From the NCBI GenBank assembly GCA_946614405.1, contig CAMOGZ010000030.1:1-10943 (forward strand): a DNA stretch of 10,943 nt, given 5' to 3'. This document shows positions 1-6,249 of this stretch, in pieces. The DNA is from an uncultured Eubacterium sp. GTDB taxonomy: Bacteria; Bacillota; Clostridia; Peptostreptococcales; Anaerovoracaceae. The position numbers were made by a program, and so were the translations under genes. Position 1 is the first letter of the stretch. Each line of letters begins with the position of its first letter. The notes under the pieces were generated by a model. The model had not been told where the DNA came from. It saw only the letters and a list, made by a program, of their open reading frames with translations, and did no database searches.

Positions 1-445
1 TGCGGTCAATGATGCATGCCAGCGTGGTGGACTTTCCGTTTCCGGCGGATCCGGTGATCAGCACCAGTCCCTTCTTATTGTCCGCCATGGACAGAACGCT
101 CTCCGGGATCCCCAGCTGTACCGGGTCCGGCAGTCCAAACCGGATCACGCGGATCACCGCCGCAAGGGAGCCCCTCTGGCGGAACACATTGACACGGAAC
201 CGTCCCATGTCACGGATGGCAAAGGAGAAGTCATCGTCCAGCCCGGCATCTACATTGGTTTTGCTCCGTCCGGACACCTCGTAGATCTCGTTGATGATCT
301 CTGCCACATGCTCCGGCATCAGCCGGTCGCCGTCTCCCCGCTCCTGATGCCCGTTGCACTTCATGGTCACCGGGATACCGGCGATCAGGAAGATATCCGC
401 AGCATCTTTCCGGATGGCCTCCTGTAATATATCATGAATCTTCAT
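1..445 (-). CDS. pilT: PilT-family pilus ATPase, N-terminal part (runs off the left edge)
   Basis: This is a hexameric ATPase of the type IV pilus / type II secretion family that powers pilus retraction or assembly from the cytoplasmic side. The first 148 codons are present and the 3' end lies outside the window. The N-terminal domain (about residues 1-105) follows PilT closely: a short start MKIHDILQEAI without the long GspE/PilB N-terminal extension, the ADIFLIAGIPV segment matching SDLHLSAGxPP, and DFSF...GRFRVNVFRQRG. The Walker A motif is GSAGNGKST at 132-140, with Lys138; the usual form is GPTGSGKST, so two positions differ but the key residues remain. The ATG at 445 has a GTGAGG ribosome binding site and lies 8 bases after the preceding pilin-like gene. 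In PilT-bearing systems a PilB extension motor is normally also present; none is visible here, but it may lie further downstream. Whether this enzyme retracts or extends cannot be told from this part. Confidence 0.88.
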   Translation of the reverse strand, partial: MKIHDILQEAIRKDAADIFLIAGIPVTMKCNGHQERGDGDRLMPEHVAEIINEIYEVSGRSKTNVDAGLDDDFSFAIRDMGRFRVNVFRQRGSLAAVIRVIRFGLPDPVQLGIPESVLSMADNKKGLVLITGSAGNGKSTTLACIIDR

Positions 446-453
446 CTTAAACC

Positions 454-855
454 TCACTCTCCGTTCCACAGACTGCCGATGTCGGTATCTTCTTCCCATT
501 CGCGGTTGATCTTCCAGTAGCGCACGCGATAGGAGCGGCTTGTCTCTTCCAGTCCAATGGACAGAATGTATCCCGCCTCAGAGATCTCCACGTCGTAGAT
601 CCCGCCGGTCTTCCTGGCGCCGGAAAGGGCCTCCAGGCTCTTCCCTTCCGCCCTGAGTTTTCCGGCCTCCTCCAGGAGCTTCTCCCCCTGGACTTCCACT
701 GCCGTTCTGGTGCTGACGGTCTCGGCGTACTTTTCGGCCAGGGCTTTGTCCGCGTGGGCCGTGGTATAGGTCAGGGTCGCCAGTACCACCAGGCAGATGG
801 TGATGACCGTAAGAAGCAGTGCCAGCGGTCCGAGTTTTACCGGGATCTGTTTCAT
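454..855 (-). CDS. Pilin-like single-pass membrane protein of the pilus locus, 133 aa
   Basis: I do not recognise a named gene. The protein has a short basic N-terminus (MKQIPVKLG), one hydrophobic helix at about residues 10-29, then a polar, helix-prone stretch (35-72, with many Lys, Glu and Ala) and a C-terminal part that looks like beta strands and ends in a Trp-rich tail (YWKINREWEEDT, SLWNGE). This is the shape of a minor pilin or pseudopilin: N-terminal helix plus small outer domain. The residue before the helix is Gly9 followed by Pro10, so a G^P junction would replace the usual G^F, and there is no Glu at +5. Its ATG overlaps the stop of the upstream gene as ATGA, and the PilT-like ATPase follows after 8 bases. 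The assignment to the machine rests on fold shape and position, not on a family motif. Confidence 0.7.
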   Translation of the reverse strand: MKQIPVKLGPLALLLTVITICLVVLATLTYTTAHADKALAEKYAETVSTRTAVEVQGEKLLEEAGKLRAEGKSLEALSGARKTGGIYDVEISEAGYILSIGLEETSRSYRVRYWKINREWEEDTDIGSLWNGE

Positions 856-1301
856 GGTCTCACCCCCTTCACGTATACTCCCGTGTCAAGGGAGTATGTG
901 GGCAAGTCCTCGTTCTGATAATAGACCTCGATGGTCCCGGGCACAAAGCCTTCCTGCCCGGCCTTCTGCTTCCAGGTGACGGTCAGACGATATGCACCCT
1001 CTTTGGACGGTTTCAGATCCCGGTCATAGAAACAGTCGATGACTGTCTGGCCGGACTCCTCCCGCAGGGTCTCATTACCGTTGTCCAGAAGTTCCGCCAG
1101 CTCACTTGCACTGCCCGATGCCGTCACAGCAGTCTGGGCATTCTCCGCCAGACAGACCGCATCAGTAAGCCGCATGGCCTCTACACTCTCTTTCCGGGAG
1201 GCGCCGAAGACCTGGGTCAGGATCAGGATCACCATGACGAAGATCAGGATCATCACGATGGTTTCTATATAGAAGGATGTGATATGCTTTTGCCTGTTCA
1301 T
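852..1301 (-). CDS. Pseudopilin-like protein, 149 aa
   Basis: The N-terminus is short and basic (MNRQKHIT) and is followed by SFYIETIVMILIFVMVILIL, a helix at about residues 10-32. Counting Ser9 as the first mature residue puts Glu13 at +5, as in type IV pilins (FTLIE), but the residue before it is Thr8 rather than Gly, so prepilin peptidase cleavage is uncertain. The rest (about 34-149) is a soluble domain with a helix (40-72) and likely beta strands (103-145, including YRLTVTWKQ and GTIEVYYQN), consistent with a minor pseudopilin. Cys50 and Cys90 could form a disulfide. The gene overlaps both neighbours by 4 bases (ATGA at each end), so translation is probably coupled within the pilin-like set. 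A real pilus or secretion role is inferred from this context. Confidence 0.72.
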   Translation of the reverse strand: MNRQKHITSFYIETIVMILIFVMVILILTQVFGASRKESVEAMRLTDAVCLAENAQTAVTASGSASELAELLDNGNETLREESGQTVIDCFYDRDLKPSKEGAYRLTVTWKQKAGQEGFVPGTIEVYYQNEDLPTYSLDTGVYVKGVRP

Positions 1302-1756
1302 CGCTCCTCCCCTCTTTCCGTATCAATGAGAACGCGTCCGGCATCCGTCTCGATCTCCAGGACGGATCCGGATCTCTCATGGATCTTGAAGATCCCGGTC
1401 TCGCCGATCACCTGTCCCTGCTCTCCGCTGACAGGCGCCTGGGTCCGGTTATAATCCTCCATCAGTTTCCCGTCATGGAGAAAGATCCTCTGAGCATATC
1501 CCGTGTCACCGTCTTCGATGACCAGTACCGGACCATCTCCGCTTTCTGATACGGAGATCTTTCCGAATTCTCCCGCCTTGCCGCAGGCGGCAAGATAGGA
1601 GATCATGGCGCGCTTGGTATTATTGTCATTCTGGACCAGCACGGTATTCTGATAGGTTCGGGCACCAAAAACCACCAGCAGAAGAAATCCTGCCAGAAAC
1701 AGTGCCGCGATACCGATGGTATACAATCCCAGGAGGGAGCTTTTCTCTTTCTTCAT
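1298..1756 (-). CDS. Pilin-like membrane protein, possibly DUF4860-type, 152 aa
   Basis: A basic start (MKKEKSSLLG) precedes one membrane helix at about residues 11-31, then FGARTYQ and a soluble domain. The domain begins with a helix ending in AMISYLAACGKA (50-61) and continues with several short beta-like segments (ISVSES, GPVLVIED, YAQRIFLHDG, VLEIETDAGRVLIDT). From memory, the layout 'helix, VVFGARxY, then a small beta domain' resembles the DUF4860 proteins that sit in pilus/type II secretion-like clusters of Clostridia, but I could not search to confirm this. Gly10-Leu11 could be a processing junction, yet position +5 is Gly15 rather than Glu. The ATG overlaps the previous stop as ATGA and its own stop overlaps the next start, so it lies in the middle of a tightly coupled set of pilin-like genes. 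Confidence 0.7.
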   Translation of the reverse strand: MKKEKSSLLGLYTIGIAALFLAGFLLLVVFGARTYQNTVLVQNDNNTKRAMISYLAACGKAGEFGKISVSESGDGPVLVIEDGDTGYAQRIFLHDGKLMEDYNRTQAPVSGEQGQVIGETGIFKIHERSGSVLEIETDAGRVLIDTERGEER

Positions 1757-2082
1757 TGTGAATCTCCCTTCCGCTGCGTGACCCGGATGTCCGGGGGCAG
1801 ATTCGACGCAAAGGCCTCGTAGGTCACGTAGAAATCTCTGGTATTGATCTGAAGGCCGTAATTCTCCTTAAGATATGCCAAATCAGAAGGGTACGCCCCT
1901 TCTACCACGTAACACTGCATGGCGCTGCGAGCCACTGCACTTTTCACCGCAGATGCACTCTCCTCATTGATATCCCTGGCCGGAACACGGCCTGCCCAGT
2001 ACAGGAAGGCCCCGATGACCACGATCAGGATCAGGATAAGGAGGATCAGCGGTTTTCTATTTTTGATCTTATCTGAATACAT
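1753..2082 (-). CDS. Short pseudopilin-like protein, 109 aa
   Basis: This small protein has a basic N-terminus (MYSDKIKNRK), a membrane helix at about residues 11-29, and a short outer part. The outer part keeps a feature of GspG/PilA-like pseudopilins: a helix (AVKSAVARSAMQCYVVEG) followed by AYPSDLAYLKENYGL, the 'xYPxxLxxLxxxY' element that follows the pilin helix in major pseudopilins. It lacks a G^FTLxE processing site; Lys10-Pro11 stands at the junction with the helix. The domain is shorter than that of typical GspG (about 130-150 residues). The ribosome binding site AAGGAG is 5 bases from the ATG, and the stop of the GspF-like gene is 9 bases upstream. It directly follows the platform protein, which is often where a major pilin gene lies, but I cannot tell major from minor. 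Confidence 0.72.
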   Translation of the reverse strand: MYSDKIKNRKPLILLILILIVVIGAFLYWAGRVPARDINEESASAVKSAVARSAMQCYVVEGAYPSDLAYLKENYGLQINTRDFYVTYEAFASNLPPDIRVTQRKGDSQ

Positions 2083-2091
2083 ATCCGCTCC

Positions 2092-3138
2092 TTATCCAAT
2101 GGAGTTCATCATTCCGATCAGCGGGAGCATCACACTCAGGAGGGACAGTCCCACTGTGATCATCAGCACTCCGGAAAGTACAGGGTCCACGGTGGATACC
2201 AGACGGTCCACCTGATTCCCGCAATTCTCTTCCAGAAGAGCCGTCAGACGGGCCAGGACGGATTCCATATCGCCGCCCCGTTCACCTGCCAGAAGCATTC
2301 TTCCATAGACCGGCTCAAACAGTTCCTCGTCATATGCCGCCTGGGCGAAGCTGTGCCCTTCCTCCATACGGTGAACGCATTTCTTCAGCACTTCTTCCAC
2401 CGGCTTGCAGTCTGTCATGCCGATACTGTCGATCACGGCCATATCCTGCATCTCACCGCTGGCCAGGAAGATCTCCAGCGCAGAGGTAAAACGGAACATT
2501 CCCATGTCCTTCAGGATCGAACCGGCAACGGGGATCTTCCAGAGATACTTCTCCACTGCGGCTTTGTTCCCGCTGCGCCACATCAGGGCGCCTGCGATCA
2601 GCAGCACCGCCAGGATCACGATGACGATAAGAGCCACCCAGCTCAGGACATAGGCCCAATGGATGTATCGGTACGTGGAAACAGCAAGGCTTCCGGTAAG
2701 ATTGTTATATACCTGAGTAAATGTAGGCAGTACCAGGGCCAGCATCGCCGCAAGAACCAGGACGATCAGGATCATCATGGCTGCGGGATAAGTGACCGCC
2801 GCCTTCAGTTTCTCTGAGATGGTCTTCTGATCCTGGTAATAGCGGGACAGCCGGAACAGGACATCCTCCTGCCTGCCGGACCGCTCTCCTGCCTGGATCA
2901 TCTTGATGGCATATTCCGGAAAGATCCCGGTCTCCTCCATGGCATGGGAGAGACTGTTTCCTTCCTCCACCAGCTGACTCATCCGGATCATCGCCTGCCC
3001 GAGGACACCCTCATGCTGGCTTCCCTGTCCGAGAAGGCGGATCGCCTCATCGGTCTGAATCCCGGCGTGGGCCATTCTCGCCATACTTTCGCAGAATGCG
3101 CTGACGCCCAGATTATCTAATATCTTTCCACGACTCAT
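2092..3138 (-). CDS. Type II secretion/type IV pilus platform protein (GspF/PilC family), 348 aa
   Basis: This is the polytopic inner-membrane platform of type II secretion and type IV pilus machines, which couples the cytoplasmic ATPase to pilin addition or removal. Two T2SSF repeats are visible: residues about 12-135, with the signature AGERSGRQEDVL at 83-94, and about 212-340, with AGERGGDMESVL at 284-295. Three membrane helices fall at about 118-138, 163-187 and 321-342, the usual topology. The length is slightly below that of Gram-negative PilC/GspF (about 400), mainly because the cytoplasmic N-terminus is short, as is common in Bacillota (ComGB is similar). The ATG has a GGAGTGA ribosome binding site and lies 12 bases after the lipoprotein gene. 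The assignment to the family is firm; whether the machine is a pilus, a pseudopilus or a DNA-uptake device is open. Confidence 0.93.
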   Translation of the reverse strand: MSRGKILDNLGVSAFCESMARMAHAGIQTDEAIRLLGQGSQHEGVLGQAMIRMSQLVEEGNSLSHAMEETGIFPEYAIKMIQAGERSGRQEDVLFRLSRYYQDQKTISEKLKAAVTYPAAMMILIVLVLAAMLALVLPTFTQVYNNLTGSLAVSTYRYIHWAYVLSWVALIVIVILAVLLIAGALMWRSGNKAAVEKYLWKIPVAGSILKDMGMFRFTSALEIFLASGEMQDMAVIDSIGMTDCKPVEEVLKKCVHRMEEGHSFAQAAYDEELFEPVYGRMLLAGERGGDMESVLARLTALLEENCGNQVDRLVSTVDPVLSGVLMITVGLSLLSVMLPLIGMMNSIG

Positions 3139-3150
3139 AATTCACTCCAT

Positions 3151-4098
3151 TTAATAATTGTACACATCACTGTAATTGCTGCCGTCTCCAATGAACTTGG
3201 AATCCGTCCCGCCGGCTGAGAATGTCATGTCCAGGCGATTCCATTCCTTCCCCTTCACCTCGAACTTGACGGTGACCCATCCGGTCTCTTCCGTATAAAA
3301 CATGTTCCAGGCATGATAGAGGTCATTGGGTGACACGTATCCGAAGATCACCTTGGTGGGGATCCCCTGACTTCGCAGCATAGCTGCGGCCAGGGAAGCA
3401 TAGTCGAAGCAGATGCCTTTGCCGGTGGACAAAGTCTCATCCGGCGTGGGTAGATATCCCTGCTTCACATTCTCTGCCTTCTCGCGGTCGTATTTGACGT
3501 TGCTGGTAATATACTCGAAAACCGCGGTCACCACTTCATTCACGTCATCTGCTCCGGCAGCCAGCTCCTTTGCCTTCTTCACACATTCGGAGTCCTTGTT
3601 GTAATTGACATAGTCGCTGGGACGCAGGAATGGGTCGAATTTATTCTTGATCTTGACTTCCGCCTCCGTCTGATACAGACAGGCATATTTGTTTCCACTG
3701 ATGTTTTCCATGATGCGGAATGTATAGGTCCCGTTTCCGCACTGCAGCGGGAATACGGAGGGATCTCCGTCGGAGTCGATATCATAATTGTAGGTATCGT
3801 CTCCTTTCAGGACCTGGAACTTAAGTCGTTCCCCGGATTCAGCGGAAACCGCCACGTATCCTTTTTTTACAGCAGAAATATCGATCATCGCTCCCTCGTA
3901 GCCTTCCGCTTCATCTTTGTGGAATTTGGACTTGGCCATCTTGGGTGCTTTGTACTCTCCGGCTTTGTCTTCGGACTTGGTCTCCGGTGCAGCCTTCGTA
4001 TCCGGCTCCGCAGAAGTTGCCTCGCTGCTACCTCCGCCGCAGCCGGTCAGTACAATGATCAATGCAAGAATCACCGCTATGTACTTGTTCAATCGCAT
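3151..4098 (-). CDS. Secreted lipoprotein with a transglutaminase-like domain, 315 aa
   Basis: The N-terminus is a lipoprotein signal peptide (helix 5-18) with lipobox LTGC, so Cys20 would be lipidated and the protein held on the outer face of the membrane. A Gly/Ser- and charge-rich linker (21-65) leads to a beta-rich domain (about 68-152) and then a transglutaminase-like core (about 170-295). The core has the papain-like triad: Cys230 in GKGICFDYA, His262 in YHAWN, and Asp290 in NRLDMTF. Such domains act as cysteine proteases, transglutaminases or peptide cross-linkers; the substrate is unknown. A longer in-frame reading to 4215 exists, but its extra 39 residues lie inside the upstream small gene. 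The ATG at 4098 is chosen because AGGCGG stands 7 bases before it and the signal peptide begins there. Its place between small membrane proteins and the platform gene suggests a role in maturing or anchoring the appendage, which is inference. Confidence 0.88.
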   Translation of the reverse strand: MRLNKYIAVILALIIVLTGCGGGSSEATSAEPDTKAAPETKSEDKAGEYKAPKMAKSKFHKDEAEGYEGAMIDISAVKKGYVAVSAESGERLKFQVLKGDDTYNYDIDSDGDPSVFPLQCGNGTYTFRIMENISGNKYACLYQTEAEVKIKNKFDPFLRPSDYVNYNKDSECVKKAKELAAGADDVNEVVTAVFEYITSNVKYDREKAENVKQGYLPTPDETLSTGKGICFDYASLAAAMLRSQGIPTKVIFGYVSPNDLYHAWNMFYTEETGWVTVKFEVKGKEWNRLDMTFSAGGTDSKFIGDGSNYSDVYNY

Positions 4099-4111
4099 TG
4101 CATCACCGCCT

Positions 4112-4315
4112 TTATTCCTCTTCCGGCTTCTCCTGTGCGTCCTCTTCTTCCAGGGCGCTCTCATAGGCTGCAAGCCTTTCCAGTAGTTCCGCCTCTTCTC
4201 TGCGTTTCTTACCACGCAGCACGAAGAATACGATTCCCAGTGCGATGATGGCGATCAGTGGGATCAGATCCAGAATGCAGAATCCCAGGCTGGTATTCTC
4301 AATCAGATGCTCCAT
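4112..4315 (-). CDS. Small single-pass membrane protein with acidic helical tail, 67 aa
   Basis: Function unknown. One hydrophobic helix at about residues 14-34 is followed by a basic stop (RGKKRR) and a highly charged, helix-prone tail (39-67, rich in Glu) that should lie in the cytoplasm. The tail could form a short coiled coil. The ATG at 4315 has a GAGGGGG ribosome binding site 7 bases upstream, and its first 17 bases overlap the end of the preceding 55-residue gene in another frame. The stop lies 13 bases before the transglutaminase lipoprotein. The good ribosome binding site and the tight packing argue that it is a true gene. It may be a small assembly or anchoring factor of the pilus locus. 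Confidence 0.72.
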   Translation of the reverse strand: MEHLIENTSLGFCILDLIPLIAIIALGIVFFVLRGKKRREEAELLERLAAYESALEEEDAQEKPEEE

Positions 4316-4466
4316 TCTTGTCCCCCTCTGTCTCCTCTTCTGGTGTAAACTCTTCGATCAGTGATTCCCGGTATGCCTTTCGCAGCTGCCGGTCCTTGAC
4401 GGCAAAAACCGCCAGGACTGCCGCTGACAGGGCTCCGAAAACCCCGGTCAATATGTTATAGATCAT
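4299..4466 (-). CDS. Very small membrane protein, 55 aa
   Basis: This short reading frame begins MIYNILTGVFGALS and ends NGASD. It has one hydrophobic helix at about residues 4-23, then a basic segment (VKDRQLRKAYRE) and an acidic tail (EEFTPEEETEGD), the same plan as the 67-residue protein encoded just downstream. Support for its reality is positional: the ATG at 4466 overlaps the previous stop as ATGA, AAGGAG lies 11 bases upstream, and the stop at 4299 overlaps the next start by 17 bases. Without it there would be a gap of about 150 bases inside an otherwise gapless operon. It is easy to miss because of its length. Function unknown. Confidence 0.68.
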   Translation of the reverse strand: MIYNILTGVFGALSAAVLAVFAVKDRQLRKAYRESLIEEFTPEEETEGDKNGASD

Positions 4467-4867
4467 CTTTGATTCCTCTCCTTCAGTCTCACGCTCTGCT
4501 CCGCCTCAGCGATCCTGGTGCGGAGGTCAAAGAGCTTTCGGTCGTAGTTCAGGAAATATCTGCTGAATCCCAGTGTCAGGATCAGAAATGCGCCCATCAG
4601 GATGGCATGCATGACGCAGTCTCCGTTCTCGCCCGGACCCGGTGCAAGAGGCGTGTTTTCATCCACGATCAGATCCTCTGCGGGCATATCCTCCACCACG
4701 GTGATCCGAAGGCTCTCATCGGATGACTCATCTCCCTCCTCCTGGGTCAGTTCCTGTCCGGTATCCGCATAGGTGTATATGCTGTAGTCGCAGATCTCAT
4801 ACAGGCCAATGGATACTGAGGCACATAGGATCAATGATAATAAGATGGTCACGATTTGTTTTCTCAT
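4463..4867 (-). CDS. Membrane protein with acidic outer loop, 134 aa
   Basis: I do not recognise the family. A hydrophobic N-terminal helix (about residues 5-23) may be a signal peptide or a true membrane segment. It is followed by a very acidic, probably unfolded outer region (36-83, with GDESSDES and VVEDMPAEDL, then a Pro/Gly stretch), a second helix (about 86-104) and a charged C-terminal tail (108-134) with heptad-like spacing that would lie in the cytoplasm. The ATG has an AGAGG ribosome binding site 9 bases away. It is the first gene after the 81-base gap that separates the sigma/regulator pair from the pilus genes, and it overlaps the 55-residue gene by 4 bases. Together with the next two genes it forms a group of small membrane proteins with charged inner tails, perhaps subunits of one complex. 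Confidence 0.72.
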   Translation of the reverse strand: MRKQIVTILLSLILCASVSIGLYEICDYSIYTYADTGQELTQEEGDESSDESLRITVVEDMPAEDLIVDENTPLAPGPGENGDCVMHAILMGAFLILTLGFSRYFLNYDRKLFDLRTRIAEAEQSVRLKERNQR

Positions 4868-4948
4868 GATATAAACCTCTGAATATTAGAAATAGTTCCT
4901 ATCTTTAAAGACGGACGAATCCGGCGATCTGGTCCACCCTTTCTTGTA

Positions 4949-5668
4949 TCACTGAAGTGTCATCTTCAGGTGAAGGGTGTTCCCGATGTGATCCGGCACA
5001 TATACGTCCAGGTTCTCCTTGGGATAACGGAATTCGATGACTCCGGTATCCTCGTGGCAGGCCTGCGGCTTCACGATCTTTCCGGACTTCGTCTGTCCGT
5101 AGACTCCGTCATAGTCGACGCCGATGCCGTTGTCCTTCACATACAGACTGACCTTCTTCCCCACGATCGTACTCTTCACAAGCTTCGGTCCCTCTGCATC
5201 GACACTCTCCACTTTCATGCTCTGTACCTTCTTCTGTCCGTTGAAGAGAACCACTTCCACATCCAGCGTACCGTTTCTGGTAGGCTCGATGGTATAATTG
5301 TGTCCATCCTCCTCATATACAGGAAGAGGATAGTCATTGATCTTGGCCATGACACTGCGGACCGGGAATACGGAGCTGACACTCAGCTCGTAGACCGGAA
5401 GCTTCCGGATCCCGTCTTCCTTCAGTGTGACCTCATACTTCGGCGGGATAAACAAAAGCGGAAGCATCAGGAACAGGATGATGGCAATGACCAGAACGGC
5501 CTTCTGGAGGAAGAACCGCTCCTTCCGATAGTCACTGTAGGAAGACAGTGCTTCCATGGGGACCGAGTTCGGCTCCACATCACATGACTCGAAGATATCT
5601 TCCAGCATTCTGGATGCTGACAGCGCGTCCATTTTCGATGGATCATGCTCGTTATGATTCATGTTCAC
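4949..5668 (-). CDS. Single-pass membrane protein, probable anti-sigma factor or sigma-linked sensor, 239 aa
   Basis: The protein has a cytoplasmic N-terminal part of about 56 residues, one membrane helix (about 57-75) and an outer domain of about 160 residues rich in beta strands, with an Ig-like or fibronectin-like feel (TRNGTLDVEVVLFNG, VSLYVKDNGIGVDYDGVY). It follows the sigma factor gene by 15 bases. A membrane regulator encoded directly after an ECF sigma factor is usually its anti-sigma factor, so this is the best guess. It does not show the zinc-binding HxxxCxxC motif of the ZAS class: only Cys29 is in the inner part. The start is GTG at 5668, because GGAGG lies 7 bases before it; the ATG at 5662 would have a spacing of 13. 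The outer domain may sense something at the cell surface, possibly pilus assembly; that is inference. Confidence 0.75.
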   Translation of the reverse strand: MNMNHNEHDPSKMDALSASRMLEDIFESCDVEPNSVPMEALSSYSDYRKERFFLQKAVLVIAIILFLMLPLLFIPPKYEVTLKEDGIRKLPVYELSVSSVFPVRSVMAKINDYPLPVYEEDGHNYTIEPTRNGTLDVEVVLFNGQKKVQSMKVESVDAEGPKLVKSTIVGKKVSLYVKDNGIGVDYDGVYGQTKSGKIVKPQACHEDTGVIEFRYPKENLDVYVPDHIGNTLHLKMTLQ

Positions 5669-5683
5669 TTGTCTCCCTCCTTT
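5669..5683 (-). promoter_or_regulatory. Ribosome binding site that favours a GTG start
   Basis: Read on the minus strand, this is AAAGGAGGGAGACAA immediately before GTG at 5668. The AAAGGAGG core is close to ideal and leaves 7 bases to GTG but 13 to the in-frame ATG two codons later. This supports GTG as the start of the probable anti-sigma gene. The core begins just after the TAG stop of the sigma factor gene, so the two are likely translated in sequence. Confidence 0.75.
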
Positions 5684-6244
5684 CTATCGAAAATCTGCCA
5701 GAAGCCGTTCCAGATGTTCTTTTCCGGCTTTCAGATAACGTTTCACTGAGCTTCTGCTCACATTCAGCTGATCGGCGATCTCATCCAGCTGCATATTCTG
5801 GTAATACCGCATGATGATCGCCTGGGACTCCGTCACCGGCAGACTCATGATCTGCTCCATGATGTACTTTCGGGAGTCCACCTCCACGGCCTCTTCCTCC
5901 GGCCGTCCTTCCTGGCTGTGGATACCTTCGATCTCCGCGATCCCCTCTTCCACCATACCGCCGGATCCCAGTTTCTTCTTCATGTCGTAGCAGACGCGGA
6001 AATTGATCCGTCCGAGCCAGGCGATAAAGAGCTCCGGATCCCGGAGTCGGTTGATGTTCCGGAGGACCTGGATGAAGGTCTCCTGCAGGGCGTCCTGAGC
6101 CAGGTATTCATCCTTCAGATATCGGTAGGAATACCGGTACTGTTTCTGGTAGGTGGCGGCATATAACTCGGCGAACGCATTGCTGTCACCGTGCTGCGCC
6201 TTCACCACCAGATCACCCAGATATTTATAATCTAAATTTTCCAT
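5684..6244 (-). CDS. RNA polymerase sigma factor, sigma-70 family, ECF-like, 186 aa
   Basis: This is a two-domain alternative sigma factor that directs RNA polymerase to a small set of promoters. Region 2 (about residues 23-90) shows FAELYAATYQKQYRYSYRYL, then the -10 recognition part AQDALQETFIQVLRNI and AWLGRINFRVCYDMKKK. A linker rich in Glu (95-125) leads to region 4 (about 133-183), with LPVTESQAIIMRYYQNMQLDEI and the helix-turn-helix IADQLNVSRSSVKRYLKAG. The length and the lack of regions 1 and 3 are typical of ECF sigma factors. The ATG is 5 bases after the stop of the GGDEF-like gene, whose last codons supply the GGAAGGGGG ribosome binding site. The following membrane protein is its probable regulator. 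The likely target is the downstream pilus locus or its own operon, but I found no convincing ECF promoter in the window. Confidence 0.92.
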   Translation of the reverse strand: MENLDYKYLGDLVVKAQHGDSNAFAELYAATYQKQYRYSYRYLKDEYLAQDALQETFIQVLRNINRLRDPELFIAWLGRINFRVCYDMKKKLGSGGMVEEGIAEIEGIHSQEGRPEEEAVEVDSRKYIMEQIMSLPVTESQAIIMRYYQNMQLDEIADQLNVSRSSVKRYLKAGKEHLERLLADFR

Positions 6245-6249
6245 CTGGA

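Noticed and set aside
819..1454. Plus-strand open frame of 211 codons
   Set aside because: It runs opposite to three tightly coupled minus-strand genes, has no ribosome binding site and shows no recognisable domain. It is an antisense shadow, as are the long plus-strand frames at 4970-5587 and 7538-8365.
4099..4215. N-terminal extension of the transglutaminase lipoprotein by 39 residues
   Set aside because: It would bury the lipoprotein signal peptide, is rich in Arg and Lys, and lies within the coding part of the 67-residue gene. The ATG at 4098 has a proper ribosome binding site.
4868..4948. Possible ECF-type promoter: GGAACT on the minus strand in the gap before the pilus genes
   Set aside because: No CGTC- or TCTA-like -10 lies 15-17 bases downstream, and the start site would fall at or beyond the ATG. 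A sigma-A reading with TAATAT has only a poor -35. The gap is A+T rich in its second half, but I cannot support a promoter.
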